5,160 bases of DNA from Thermodesulfobacteriota bacterium (GTDB taxonomy: Bacteria; Desulfobacterota; Desulfocorpusculales; Desulfocorpusculum): the NCBI GenBank assembly GCA_028275295.1, contig JAPWUY010000179.1:1-5160 (forward strand), read 5' to 3'. The notes under the pieces were generated by a model that saw nothing but the letters and a program-made list of their open reading frames with translations, did no database searches and was not told the origin of the DNA. Both the position numbers and the translations under genes were made by a program. This document shows, one piece after another, positions 1 to 4,968 of the stretch (the first letter of the stretch is position 1; the number at the start of each line of letters is the position of its first letter).

Positions 1-297
1 ACCAACATATACATCTACGACTCCACAGGCCGTATCGTCCGGGTAATAGAAGCAGGGGCGCTCCCAGCCGGAGACAATTCCGTGACATGGGATGGAAGGG
101 ACCACTCGGGCGGACCCTTGCCCCCTGGCGCATACAGAGTTGAGGTCAAAGCAAAGGACACGAAGGGTCAGGAGATATCCGTGGAACAATATCTGAGAGG
201 TAAAGCATCTTCCGCAAGCTTCAAGGAAGGCGCCACATCCCTCCTTGTGGATGGGATCCCAGTTCCTCTGGGAAGCATACTGGAAGTCCACGGGTGA
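1..297 (+). CDS. flgD: Flagellar hook assembly scaffold FlgD, C-terminal part (5' end outside window)
   Basis: Frame 1 is open from the first base to a TGA at 295-297, giving 98 residues with no start in view. FlgD caps the growing hook outside the cell and is needed for FlgE subunits to polymerise; it leaves the structure when the hook is finished. The visible part begins in the FlgD Ig-like domain: a beta-strand (NIYIYD), then the characteristic run with VTWDGRD (residues 28-34), SGGPLPPGAY (36-45) and a VEVKAKDTKG strand (47-56). The last ~40 residues, ending in PVPLGSILEVHG, fit the Tudor-like C-terminal half, which commonly ends in a hydrophobic strand of this kind. A GTG at codon 28 could be mistaken for a start, but homology-type sequence extends upstream of it, so the gene clearly continues off the window. 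flgE follows after 36 bp, the usual hook-gene pairing. Identification is firm from the WDG/PxGxY pattern and the context. Confidence 0.9.
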   Translation, partial: TNIYIYDSTGRIVRVIEAGALPAGDNSVTWDGRDHSGGPLPPGAYRVEVKAKDTKGQEISVEQYLRGKASSASFKEGATSLLVDGIPVPLGSILEVHG

Positions 298-320
298 TCC
301 GCCCATGGAGAAAGATCTTG

Positions 321-329
321 AGGAGGTGA
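321..329 (+). promoter_or_regulatory. Strong Shine-Dalgarno site for flgE
   Basis: AGGAGGTGA matches nine consecutive bases of the canonical anti-SD complement, and the AGGAGG core is 7 nt upstream of the ATG at 334. This is the strongest ribosome binding site in the window, in keeping with hook protein being needed in many copies per flagellum. It settles the flgE start. Confidence 0.85.
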
Positions 330-333
330 AAAG

Positions 334-1614
334 ATGGCTCTCTCGTCCCTCTACACAGGAATAAGCGGTCTTGCGGCGTACAGCCAGGCTATGTCGGTGA
401 TAGGGGACAACATAGCCAATGTCAATACCGTGGGGTTCAAGGCAAGCCGAATATCTTTCGAGGACATCTTCAGCCAGAGCCTTGTTGGGGCCACAGGCAG
501 ATTCCAGATAGGAAGAGGGGTGCAGGTGGCCTCCATTCAAAGGATCTTCTCCCAGTCCACCTTCCAGACAACGAGCTCCGCCACCGACCTCGCCATAGAT
601 GGAGATGGCTTCTTCATAGTATCGAGAAACGGGACCACCTTTTACACCAGGGCAGGCCAGTTTTACCTGGACGAGAAGGGATACCTCATCAACCACAGAA
701 ACTACGTGCTTCAGGGATGGATGCTGGACGACACTGGAGCCATAACGAGCGTCCTCCAGGACATAAATCTCTCCAACATCTCCTCTGCCCCCAAGGCCAC
801 AACCAGGGTCTCCCTCCACGTGAATCTGGACATCAATACCCCGATACTGAGCGGATCCTTCGATGTGAACGATCCCGTGAACACATCCAACTACATGGCG
901 CCTGTGACTGTCTATGACGCAACCGGAAACGCCCACCTGGTGAATATCTATTTTCGCAAACAGGACAATGACAGCTGGGAGTGGCATGCCATTCTTGACG
1001 GGGGCGAGCTGGAAGGTGGCACGGCTGGAGAAAATACAGAGGTAGCCAACGGAACCCTGGACTTCACTGATGGTAAACTTCAGACCGAGACCATCAACCA
1101 AGCCTTCACCGCGAGATTTTTCGGGACGAGTTCTGATCAGGCCATAGAACTGGATTTTGGGCAGAGCATCGACGAGGGAGGAAATGGCCTCGATGGGAGT
1201 ACCGAGTTTGCCGGTGGATCCACGACCAAGTTCCTGAGCCAGGACGGATACGCCCCGGGAAACTTGATCTCCATCCAGATAGACAATAGAGGGGTTATAA
1301 GCGGGGTTTTCAGCAATGGCCGCTCGAGGCCGGTTTTCCAAATAGCCCTCGCCAGATTCATGAGCCCTTGGGGGCTCACGAGCATGGGAGGAAATCTTTT
1401 TGCTGAGACAACCCACTCGGGTCCCCCCATAGTGGGAGAGGCTGGCTCATCCGGCCTGGGGCAGATAAACTCCAATTCCCTGGAGCTATCCAATGTGGAC
1501 CTGGCTACGGAATTCGTGGAGATGATAAAGACTCAACAGGCCTTCCAAGCAAACTCCAGAGTCATAACCACGACGGATCAAATGCTCCAAGAGATAGTGA
1601 ACTTGAAGCGTTGA
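334..1614 (+). CDS. flgE: Flagellar hook protein FlgE
   Basis: This 426-residue protein polymerises outside the cell into the curved hook that joins rod to filament; it is exported by the flagellar type III system and has no cleavable signal. The N-terminus has the rod/hook family signature: SLYTGISGLAAYSQAMSVIG (about 5-24), then DNIANVNTVGFKASR (25-39). The FlgE/F/G core follows with DLAIDGDGFFIV (85-96) and YTRAGQF (104-110), then a variable surface D-domain (about 150-300) with Asp/Gly/Thr-rich sequence. Next is the typical QDGYAPG...IDNRGVISGVFSNG block (303-329) and the conserved C-terminal coiled-coil helix with LSNVDLATEFVEMI (385-398) and QQAFQANSRVI (401-411). Length is close to typical FlgE (around 400). 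The C-terminal helix distinguishes it from FlgF/FlgG less sharply than the D-domain and length do, but position next to flgD supports FlgE. Arg codons are 12 AGA/AGG out of 16. A hairpin follows the stop. Confidence 0.96.
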   Translation: MALSSLYTGISGLAAYSQAMSVIGDNIANVNTVGFKASRISFEDIFSQSLVGATGRFQIGRGVQVASIQRIFSQSTFQTTSSATDLAIDGDGFFIVSRNGTTFYTRAGQFYLDEKGYLINHRNYVLQGWMLDDTGAITSVLQDINLSNISSAPKATTRVSLHVNLDINTPILSGSFDVNDPVNTSNYMAPVTVYDATGNAHLVNIYFRKQDNDSWEWHAILDGGELEGGTAGENTEVANGTLDFTDGKLQTETINQAFTARFFGTSSDQAIELDFGQSIDEGGNGLDGSTEFAGGSTTKFLSQDGYAPGNLISIQIDNRGVISGVFSNGRSRPVFQIALARFMSPWGLTSMGGNLFAETTHSGPPIVGEAGSSGLGQINSNSLELSNVDLATEFVEMIKTQQAFQANSRVITTTDQMLQEIVNLKR

Positions 1615-1634
1615 TCCCTCAAAAAAGCTGACCC

Positions 1635-1658
1635 AGGGGCCTTTTCCAGAAGGCCCCT
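1635..1658 (+). terminator. Hairpin after flgE, probable transcription terminator
   Basis: AGGGGCCTT (1635-1643) and AAGGCCCCT (1650-1658) form a perfect 9-bp stem around a 6-nt loop (TTCCAG), starting about 20 nt after the flgE stop. The stem is G+C-rich, as in an intrinsic terminator, but the downstream tract (CTCTCTCCCC) is pyrimidine-rich rather than a run of T. Termination may therefore be weak or partial. It separates the flgD-flgE segment from the sigma-54 promoter in front of fliL. An A run at 1621-1626 lies 8 nt upstream of the stem, too far to make it a clear terminator on the other strand. Confidence 0.55.
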
Positions 1659-1693
1659 CTCTCCCCTTACCTGACCAATCCCATCAGCCTTTC

Positions 1694-1732
1694 ATGTCAC
1701 ACAGATGACATCAAAGGGCCTCGCCGTGACAT
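1694..1732. promoter_or_regulatory. Candidate enhancer (activator-binding) repeats upstream of the sigma-54 promoter
   Basis: ATGTCA (1694-1699), a 6-bp spacer, then TGACAT (1706-1711) form a perfect 6-bp dyad. A third TGACAT lies at 1727-1732, exactly 21 bp (two helical turns) after the second, on the same DNA face. The outer copies also make a 7-bp inverted repeat (ATGTCAC 1694-1700 with GTGACAT 1726-1732). Counting from a predicted start site near 1867, the cluster spans about -173 to -135, the usual distance for the binding site of a bacterial enhancer-binding protein acting on RNA polymerase-sigma-54. Which activator binds (a FlrC/FleQ/FlgR-type flagellar regulator would be natural) cannot be read from the DNA. 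The repeat pattern is seen directly; its role is inferred. Confidence 0.5.
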
Positions 1733-1827
1733 CCCACAAGGCCCAACTCTCCTCCCCGAAGCTAGGGGATAGAGCGGAGTTCCAAGGCCTTTCTAGAGAA
1801 AGGATCACTCCCTTTGTCCCTTGTGGG
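1733..1827. repeat. 9-bp inverted repeat spanning the upstream promoter region
   Basis: CCCACAAGG (1733-1741) and CCTTGTGGG (1819-1827) are exact reverse complements separated by 77 bp. The right arm ends 13 bp before the -24 element of the sigma-54 promoter, and the left arm begins directly after the last TGACAT copy. It could be a pair of protein sites that help bend DNA between activator and polymerase, or chance. No target-site duplication is visible at its ends, so it does not look like a miniature transposon. Confidence 0.4.
1788..1803. repeat. Short near-palindrome CCTTTCT-AG-AGAAAGG
   Basis: Two 7-bp arms (1788-1794 and 1797-1803) are exact reverse complements around a 2-bp centre that breaks full symmetry. 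It is centred near -71 relative to the predicted sigma-54 start site, between the candidate enhancer repeats and the promoter. It might be an operator for a dimeric regulator; no known motif is recognised in it. Confidence 0.35.
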
Positions 1828-1840
1828 CCCGTGCTGCGGA

Positions 1841-1856
1841 TGGTACGACCCTTGCT
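1841..1856 (+). promoter_or_regulatory. Sigma-54 (RpoN) -24/-12 promoter for the fliL operon
   Basis: TGGTACG-N4-TTGCT matches the sigma-54 consensus (TGGYACG-N4-TTGCW) at every defined position. The invariant GG (1842-1843) and GC (1854-1855) are separated by exactly 10 bp as required. The predicted start of transcription is near 1867, which leaves a leader of about 47 nt before the fliL ATG at 1914. Its orientation and its place in the only large intergenic gap fit control of fliL and the genes downstream. Middle-class flagellar genes are known to be RpoN-dependent in many proteobacteria and relatives. Activation would need an AAA+ enhancer-binding protein, for which repeats at 1694-1732 are candidate sites. 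Confidence 0.85.
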
Positions 1857-1913
1857 TGAGCCCAGTTTCAGATATGGGCCTCAGGCCTCAGAAGAAATGC
1901 AGAGGGAGCGAAG

Positions 1914-2396
1914 ATGGCCGAGAAGAACCCCAACTCCGAGATGGAGCCCTCAGTCGAGGGGAAAAAGAAGGGAAAACTGCCGATTCTCCTCATTGCCGCC
2001 CTCATCTTTGTTGGGGGAGGGGGATTTTTCGGGTGGACTCACCTCAAAGGAGGTGGATCCAAGGCTTCAGAGAAGCCGCCTCCGCCCGCCCCCCCACCCA
2101 TTTTGGCCATGAAGCCTTTCGTGGTGAATCTCCAGGATACGGGCGAGATTCCCAGGTATCTGAAGGTCGAATTCGATTTGGAGCTCAAGCCAGGAAGCGA
2201 CCTCAAGGAAATCGAGGCCCGTATGTCGGAGCTGAGAGATGCGATAATCATTCTCCTTGCAAGTAAAAGGAGCGACGAGCTTGGAAGCATAGAGGGGAAG
2301 GACAGGCTCAAAGACGAGATCCTCGCCAGGGTAAATAGCCGCCTCGCAGCAGCTTTCGCAACAAGGGTCTTTTTCAAGGAGTTCATCGTGCAATGA
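1914..2396 (+). CDS. fliL: Flagellar basal body-associated protein FliL
   Basis: A 160-residue single-pass inner-membrane protein of the FliL family, which sits around the stator units at the basal body and supports torque generation and, in some species, swarming or surface sensing. Residues 1-21 are polar and end in KKKGK (cytoplasmic, positive-inside). Residues 22-42 are a membrane helix (LPILLIAALIF then a Gly run). A Pro-rich linker follows (KPPPPAPPP, 54-62), and the periplasmic FliL domain begins at about 66 with MKPFVVNLQD (66-75). Family hallmarks are RYLKVEFDLEL (81-91), RDAIIILLASKRSDEL (108-123), GKDRLKDEIL (128-137) and a C-terminal VFFKEFIVQ strand (152-160). Length is normal. 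The ATG at 1914 has AGGGAG 5 nt upstream and is the first gene after the sigma-54 promoter. No motAB genes adjoin it here. Arg codons are 6 AGR of 8. Confidence 0.94.
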   Translation: MAEKNPNSEMEPSVEGKKKGKLPILLIAALIFVGGGGFFGWTHLKGGGSKASEKPPPPAPPPILAMKPFVVNLQDTGEIPRYLKVEFDLELKPGSDLKEIEARMSELRDAIIILLASKRSDELGSIEGKDRLKDEILARVNSRLAAAFATRVFFKEFIVQ

Positions 2397-2497
2397 GGGG
2401 AAAAGGGGCGGTTCTTCCAGGGCCAAATCTGGATATCCCAGGGACCTGCAAGATGAAATTCGGGTTCGAGAGAGTGAGGCCGAAGGGGGTCTAGCCC
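2397..2497 (+). other. Unusual 101-bp gap between fliL and fliM
   Basis: Every other junction from fliL onward is within 21 bp or overlapping, so this gap stands out. It contains a weak 5-bp hairpin (TCCAG 2416-2420 with CTGGA 2429-2433), a GGATATCC palindrome (2431-2438) and a 13-codon frame, ATG 2453 to TAG 2494, which ends just before the fliM ATG. I do not call the small frame a gene: it has only a poor GGGA upstream and no recognisable product. The fliM ribosome binding site AAGGGGGT (2483-2490) lies inside the end of that frame, one mismatch from AAGGAGGT, 7 nt before ATG 2498. No second sigma-54 or FliA promoter is seen. Confidence 0.5.
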
Positions 2498-3469
2498 ATG
2501 GAGAACATCCTCACCCAGGCGGAGATAGATGCCCTTCTCAAAGGAATTGCCACTGGGGAAGTATCCCTCCAAGGGGAGACACCTTCTCAAGAACAACAGG
2601 TGACCCCTTACGACTTCTCCAAGCACGACAGGATAGTGCACGGCAAGATACCTGCTGTTGATGCCATGATGGACAAATTTGCCCACAGGCTCACAACTAC
2701 CCTCACCTCGGCCATAAGGAGGATGGCGGAGGTCTCCCCCCTTGCCTCCGAAGTGAAGAAGTTCAGGGACTTTCTCAAAGCCCTAGCCATGCCCAGCAGC
2801 ATCCATGTCTTCAGAGTGGAACCCCTTCAGGGCGTGGGCCTTCTCGTGCTGGAACCCAACCTCGTATACCTCCTCATAGAGTTCATCATGGGAGGAACCC
2901 CAGAAGGCCAGTTGAAGATAGAGGGGAGGGACTTCACCAATATAGAGAATCGCCTGATCCAAAGATTGGTCCGAGATGCCCTGGGAGACCTCAACGAAGC
3001 CTGGAATTCCCTGGAGCCAGTGAAGATCGAGCTGGAAAGGTCCGAGGTCAATCCCCAATTCGCCGCTGTACTCCTTCCTTCTGAACCCGTCCTGTGCATA
3101 CAGCTGGAGGTGGAGTTGGAACTCGCCAGAGGAATGCTGATCCTCTGTCTACCTTTCACCATGCTCGAGCAATACAGGGATAGGCTTCCTGGCTCAGCAC
3201 CCGAGAGGGAGAAGAAGGCCCGCCTCTGGACAAGACACCTCGAGGTACACCTAATGGAGGCCCAGGTGGAGGTCTCAGTGGTTCTTGGAGATGCCATGGT
3301 GCCCCTTGGAAAGATAGTGGAGATGAAAGAGGGGGAATTGCTCCTCTTGGATTCCTTTCCCGGAAAACCCCTCCCTGTGAAGGTGGAGGGGAAAACGAAG
3401 CTCTGGGCCCAACCTGGTGAGCTCAATGGAAAGAGGGCTGTCAAGATCGTGAAGGCAGAGCCCAGCTGA
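2498..3469 (+). CDS. fliM: Flagellar motor switch protein FliM
   Basis: A 323-residue C-ring protein that binds phosphorylated CheY and sets the rotation direction, linking FliG above to FliN below at the cytoplasmic face of the motor. The N-terminal CheY-P binding peptide is intact (ILTQAEIDALL, 4-14), so the motor should respond to chemotaxis signalling. A flexible linker (15-36) leads to the middle CheC-like domain (about 40-230), with KHDRIVHGKIPAVDAMMDKF (43-61), the FliG-contact GG motif in FIMGGTPEG (129-137), IEGRDFTNIENRLI (141-154) and the following helix. The C-terminal SpoA/FliN-like domain (about 250-320) includes VEVSVVLGDAMVPLGKIVEM (257-276) and LLLLDSFPG (281-289). Length is close to the E. 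coli protein (334). The ATG at 2498 is fixed by the CheY peptide and the AAGGGGGT site. fliN follows after 21 bp. Confidence 0.97.
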   Translation: MENILTQAEIDALLKGIATGEVSLQGETPSQEQQVTPYDFSKHDRIVHGKIPAVDAMMDKFAHRLTTTLTSAIRRMAEVSPLASEVKKFRDFLKALAMPSSIHVFRVEPLQGVGLLVLEPNLVYLLIEFIMGGTPEGQLKIEGRDFTNIENRLIQRLVRDALGDLNEAWNSLEPVKIELERSEVNPQFAAVLLPSEPVLCIQLEVELELARGMLILCLPFTMLEQYRDRLPGSAPEREKKARLWTRHLEVHLMEAQVEVSVVLGDAMVPLGKIVEMKEGELLLLDSFPGKPLPVKVEGKTKLWAQPGELNGKRAVKIVKAEPS

Positions 3470-3490
3470 GGAGAGGGAGAAGGAGGGAAA

Positions 3491-3811
3491 ATGCAAGAGA
3501 CTACATCTCAAAATGCCAGTACGACCCTTTCGGATGCGAGCCAGGGAGGAGCGCGATCGCTGGACATGATCCTCGACATCCCCATGCAAGTGACCGTGGA
3601 GCTTGGAAGGACCAAGATGGCCATCAAGGAACTCCTCCAGTTGAGCCAAGGATCCATAATCGAGCTCAACAAGATGGCTGGGGATCATCTCGAGGTCTTC
3701 GTGAACAACAAGCTCATAGCCAGGGGAGAGGTCGTCGTGGTGAACGATAGGTTCGGGATCAGGATCTCGGAGATCTTGAGCCCCCAGGAGCGAGTGGAGC
3801 GGATGGGATGA
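3491..3811 (+). CDS. fliN: Flagellar motor switch protein FliN
   Basis: A compact 106-residue C-ring protein. FliN forms the lower rim of the switch complex with the FliM C-terminus and provides a docking place for the FliH-FliI export ATPase. Residues 1-23 are a polar, Ser/Thr/Gln-rich tail, shorter than in E. coli FliN (137 residues overall). The rest is one SpoA domain: ILDIPMQVTVELGRTKMAIK (27-46), ELLQLSQGSIIELNKMAGD (47-65), the VFVNNKLIARGEVVVVND segment (68-85) and FGIRISEIL (88-96). All are typical of the family, including the Asp-Ile-Pro-Met start of the fold. AAGGAGG (3480-3486) lies 4 nt before the ATG, a slightly short spacing. The stop overlaps the fliO start by 4 bp (ATGA), so fliN and fliO are probably translationally coupled. 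Confidence 0.96.
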   Translation: MQETTSQNASTTLSDASQGGARSLDMILDIPMQVTVELGRTKMAIKELLQLSQGSIIELNKMAGDHLEVFVNNKLIARGEVVVVNDRFGIRISEILSPQERVERMG

Positions 3812-4212
3812 GGGCACAAAGTGGGAGAAGGGGTCGGTTCACTCCTCTGATGTTCGCAGGAGGAGGTCTCCTCGCCCTCCTGGGAGCTTGGAGTCTTGCC
3901 CCCAGGGAAGGGGTGCTCAGCGGTCTGAACCCCGCAGGTGGAACGATTGTCGCAGTGGGTCTGGCCTTCTTGGCCATCTGGGGGCTGAGAAAGCTCTCAC
4001 CCCATCTCACCCAGACTTTGCCCTCTGCCACATCATCCATCAAGTTGAAGGCAGTGTGCCCTGTCAGTCAGGGGATGGCACTGGTTCTAGTTGAAGTCGA
4101 GGGAGAGAAGTTCCTTTTCTCCTCCTCGAGGGAGAGGTTGGAGCTAATAGCCAGGCTCTCAGGTGATGAGGGTCAGTCCTCCTCAACCCAAAAGGAGTGT
4201 TCTCTCCAATGA
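3808..4212 (+). CDS. fliO: Flagellar biosynthetic protein FliO
   Basis: A 134-residue membrane protein that helps assemble and stabilise the FliP ring of the flagellar type III export gate. FliO is the most variable export protein, so the call rests on position (between fliN and fliP) plus pattern. An Arg-rich start (RAQSGRRGR) precedes a hydrophobic stretch (12-31, ending WSLAP) that looks like a signal peptide or first helix. A second helix spans about 46-60 (TIVAVGLAFLAIWGL) followed by RKL. The cytoplasmic FliO domain includes SIKLKAVCPVSQGMALVLVE (77-96) and VEGEKFLFSSSRERLELIARL (97-117). If the first stretch is cleaved, the mature protein would be periplasmic-N, cytoplasmic-C, as known for FliO. 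The start overlaps the fliN stop (ATGA), with GGAG 8 nt upstream. Its own stop overlaps the preferred fliP ATG in the same way. Confidence 0.88.
   Translation: MRAQSGRRGRFTPLMFAGGGLLALLGAWSLAPREGVLSGLNPAGGTIVAVGLAFLAIWGLRKLSPHLTQTLPSATSSIKLKAVCPVSQGMALVLVEVEGEKFLFSSSRERLELIARLSGDEGQSSSTQKECSLQ
4191..4197 (+). promoter_or_regulatory. Shine-Dalgarno site that decides the fliP start
   Basis: AAAGGAG sits at the end of fliO, 11 nt before the ATG at 4209. The in-frame GTG at 4197 uses the last G of this same element, so it cannot be served by it and has no other purine-rich site upstream. This favours ATG 4209, which also forms the ATGA overlap with the fliO stop. Confidence 0.7.
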
Positions 4213-4949
4213 TGGTGCGAGCTTTTGGGTCAACAGCAGGGCTCCTCTTCTTTCAACTGGTAATGGGAGGATCTTCGCCCTCCTGGGCAGCCGAGATCAC
4301 CATAAGGGTCGGGGAAAAGGGAGACCTCTCTCCAGCGCTCCAGATCCTCCTTCTCCTGACAGTTCTATCCTTGGCCCCTGCCTTGGTGATGATGCTGACA
4401 TCCTTTACCAGGATTGTCGTTGTCCTCTCCCTCCTTCGCCAAGCCATAGGAACGCATCAACTCCCCCCTGGCCAGATTCTGATAGCCCTTTCCCTTTTCC
4501 TCACAGTCTTCATCATGGCCCCTGTCTGGACAAGGGTCAATCAGGAGGCCCTTCAACCCTACTTATCCCACCAGATAAGCCACGAAGAGGCCCTCTCCAG
4601 GGCCACGGTCCCAGTGAGAGAGTTCATGCTCAGGCAGACGAGGGAGAAGGACATCCTCCTATTCGTGGACTTGGGGAAGATGGAGAGGCCTCAAGAGCCA
4701 TCGGATATTCCCATGTCTGTCCTCATACCCGCATTCATGATAAGTGAGCTCAAGACAGCCTTTCAAATAGGCTTCTTGCTCCACATCCCCTTTGTGATCT
4801 TGGACCTGGTCGTATCCAGTTTGCTCCTTTCCATGGGCATGCTCATGTTGCCCCCTGTGATGATCTCCCTTCCCCTCAAGCTCATGCTCTTTGTGCTTGT
4901 GGACGGGTGGAATCTCCTCGTGGGGTCCCTGGTGAGGAGTTTCATGTGA
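4209..4949 (+). CDS. fliP: Flagellar type III export gate protein FliP
   Basis: An integral membrane protein, called here as 246 residues (E. coli FliP has 245). Five FliP subunits with FliQ and FliR make the helical export-gate pore. It is unusual among export proteins in having a cleavable signal peptide. Here residues 1-27 fit one: R4, a hydrophobic core (LLFFQLVMG) and a likely cut after SPSWA. A first hydrophobic region (about 41-62, ending in the conserved MLTSFTRIVVVLSLLRQAIG, 62-81) is followed by the FliP signature: PPGQILIALSLFLTVFIMAP (86-105). A cytoplasm/periplasm loop (106-165) precedes two C-terminal helices with FMISELKTAFQIGFLLHIPF (176-195) and MGMLMLPPVMISLPLKLMLF (209-228), ending VDGWNLLVGSLVRSF. 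A GTG at 4197 would add four residues, but ATG 4209 fits spacing and overlap better. fliQ follows after 19 bp. Confidence 0.97.
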   Translation: MMVRAFGSTAGLLFFQLVMGGSSPSWAAEITIRVGEKGDLSPALQILLLLTVLSLAPALVMMLTSFTRIVVVLSLLRQAIGTHQLPPGQILIALSLFLTVFIMAPVWTRVNQEALQPYLSHQISHEEALSRATVPVREFMLRQTREKDILLFVDLGKMERPQEPSDIPMSVLIPAFMISELKTAFQIGFLLHIPFVILDLVVSSLLLSMGMLMLPPVMISLPLKLMLFVLVDGWNLLVGSLVRSFM

Positions 4950-4958
4950 GCGAGACGA

Positions 4959-4965
4959 GAGGTGA
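4959..4965 (+). promoter_or_regulatory. Shine-Dalgarno site supporting a TTG start for fliQ
   Basis: GAGGTGA matches seven bases of the anti-SD complement, with the GAGG core 6 nt upstream of TTG 4969. The TGA within it (4963-4965) is an in-frame stop, so fliQ cannot begin further upstream. Confidence 0.75.
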
Positions 4966-4968
4966 CCT

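Larger units (their letters stand above)
1615..1913. other. Intergenic regulatory region between flgE and fliL
   Basis: About 300 bp without a convincing gene. In order it holds the post-flgE hairpin (1635-1658), TGACAT-type repeats (1694-1732), a small C/G hairpin (TCCCC 1753-1757 with GGGGA 1765-1769), a 7-bp near-palindrome (1788-1803), the arms of a 9-bp inverted repeat (1733-1741 and 1819-1827), the sigma-54 promoter (1841-1856) and a ~47-nt leader with a tandem GGCCTCA repeat (1877-1890). Forward frames that cross it run on into fliL in the wrong frame, lack a ribosome binding site and encode Arg/Pro/Ser-rich sequence with no family resemblance. They are not called. In some flagellar clusters flbD and motAB lie between flgE and fliL; nothing like them is present here. 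Confidence 0.75.

Noticed and set aside
1017..1031. TGGCACG inside flgE resembling a sigma-54 -24 element
   Set aside because: There is no TTGC at the -12 position (sequence reads GAGAA there), it is within coding sequence, and no gene start lies close downstream.
1803..1816. Possible IHF site near the sigma-54 promoter
   Set aside because: Only the ATCA core and TT fit; the flanking W and R positions of WATCARNNNNTTR do not match, so it cannot be supported.
1733..1827. Miniature transposon (MITE) bounded by the 9-bp inverted repeat
   Set aside because: No target-site duplication flanks the arms and the interval contains promoter-proximal sequence rather than a repeat-like core.
1705..2112. 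Forward 135-codon frame starting in the flgE-fliL gap
   Set aside because: It overlaps the sigma-54 promoter and the start of fliL in another frame, has no ribosome binding site, and encodes Arg/Pro-rich low-similarity sequence.
2039..2686. 215-codon antisense frame across fliL and fliM
   Set aside because: It lies opposite two clearly identified genes and their gap, has no family resemblance, and its length is explained by the codon bias of the sense strand.
2827..3444. 205-codon antisense frame inside fliM
   Set aside because: Its translation is Ser/Arg/Thr-rich with no domain pattern and it is completely opposite a conserved fliM coding region.
4197..4208. GTG 4197 as the fliP start
   Set aside because: It overlaps the AAAGGAG site itself and has no upstream ribosome binding site; ATG 4209 gives the ATGA overlap and family-typical length.
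4163..4747. Forward 194-codon frame overlapping fliP
   Set aside because: A Pro/Ser/His-rich shadow of the fliP reading frame; fliP in the true frame has full family signatures.
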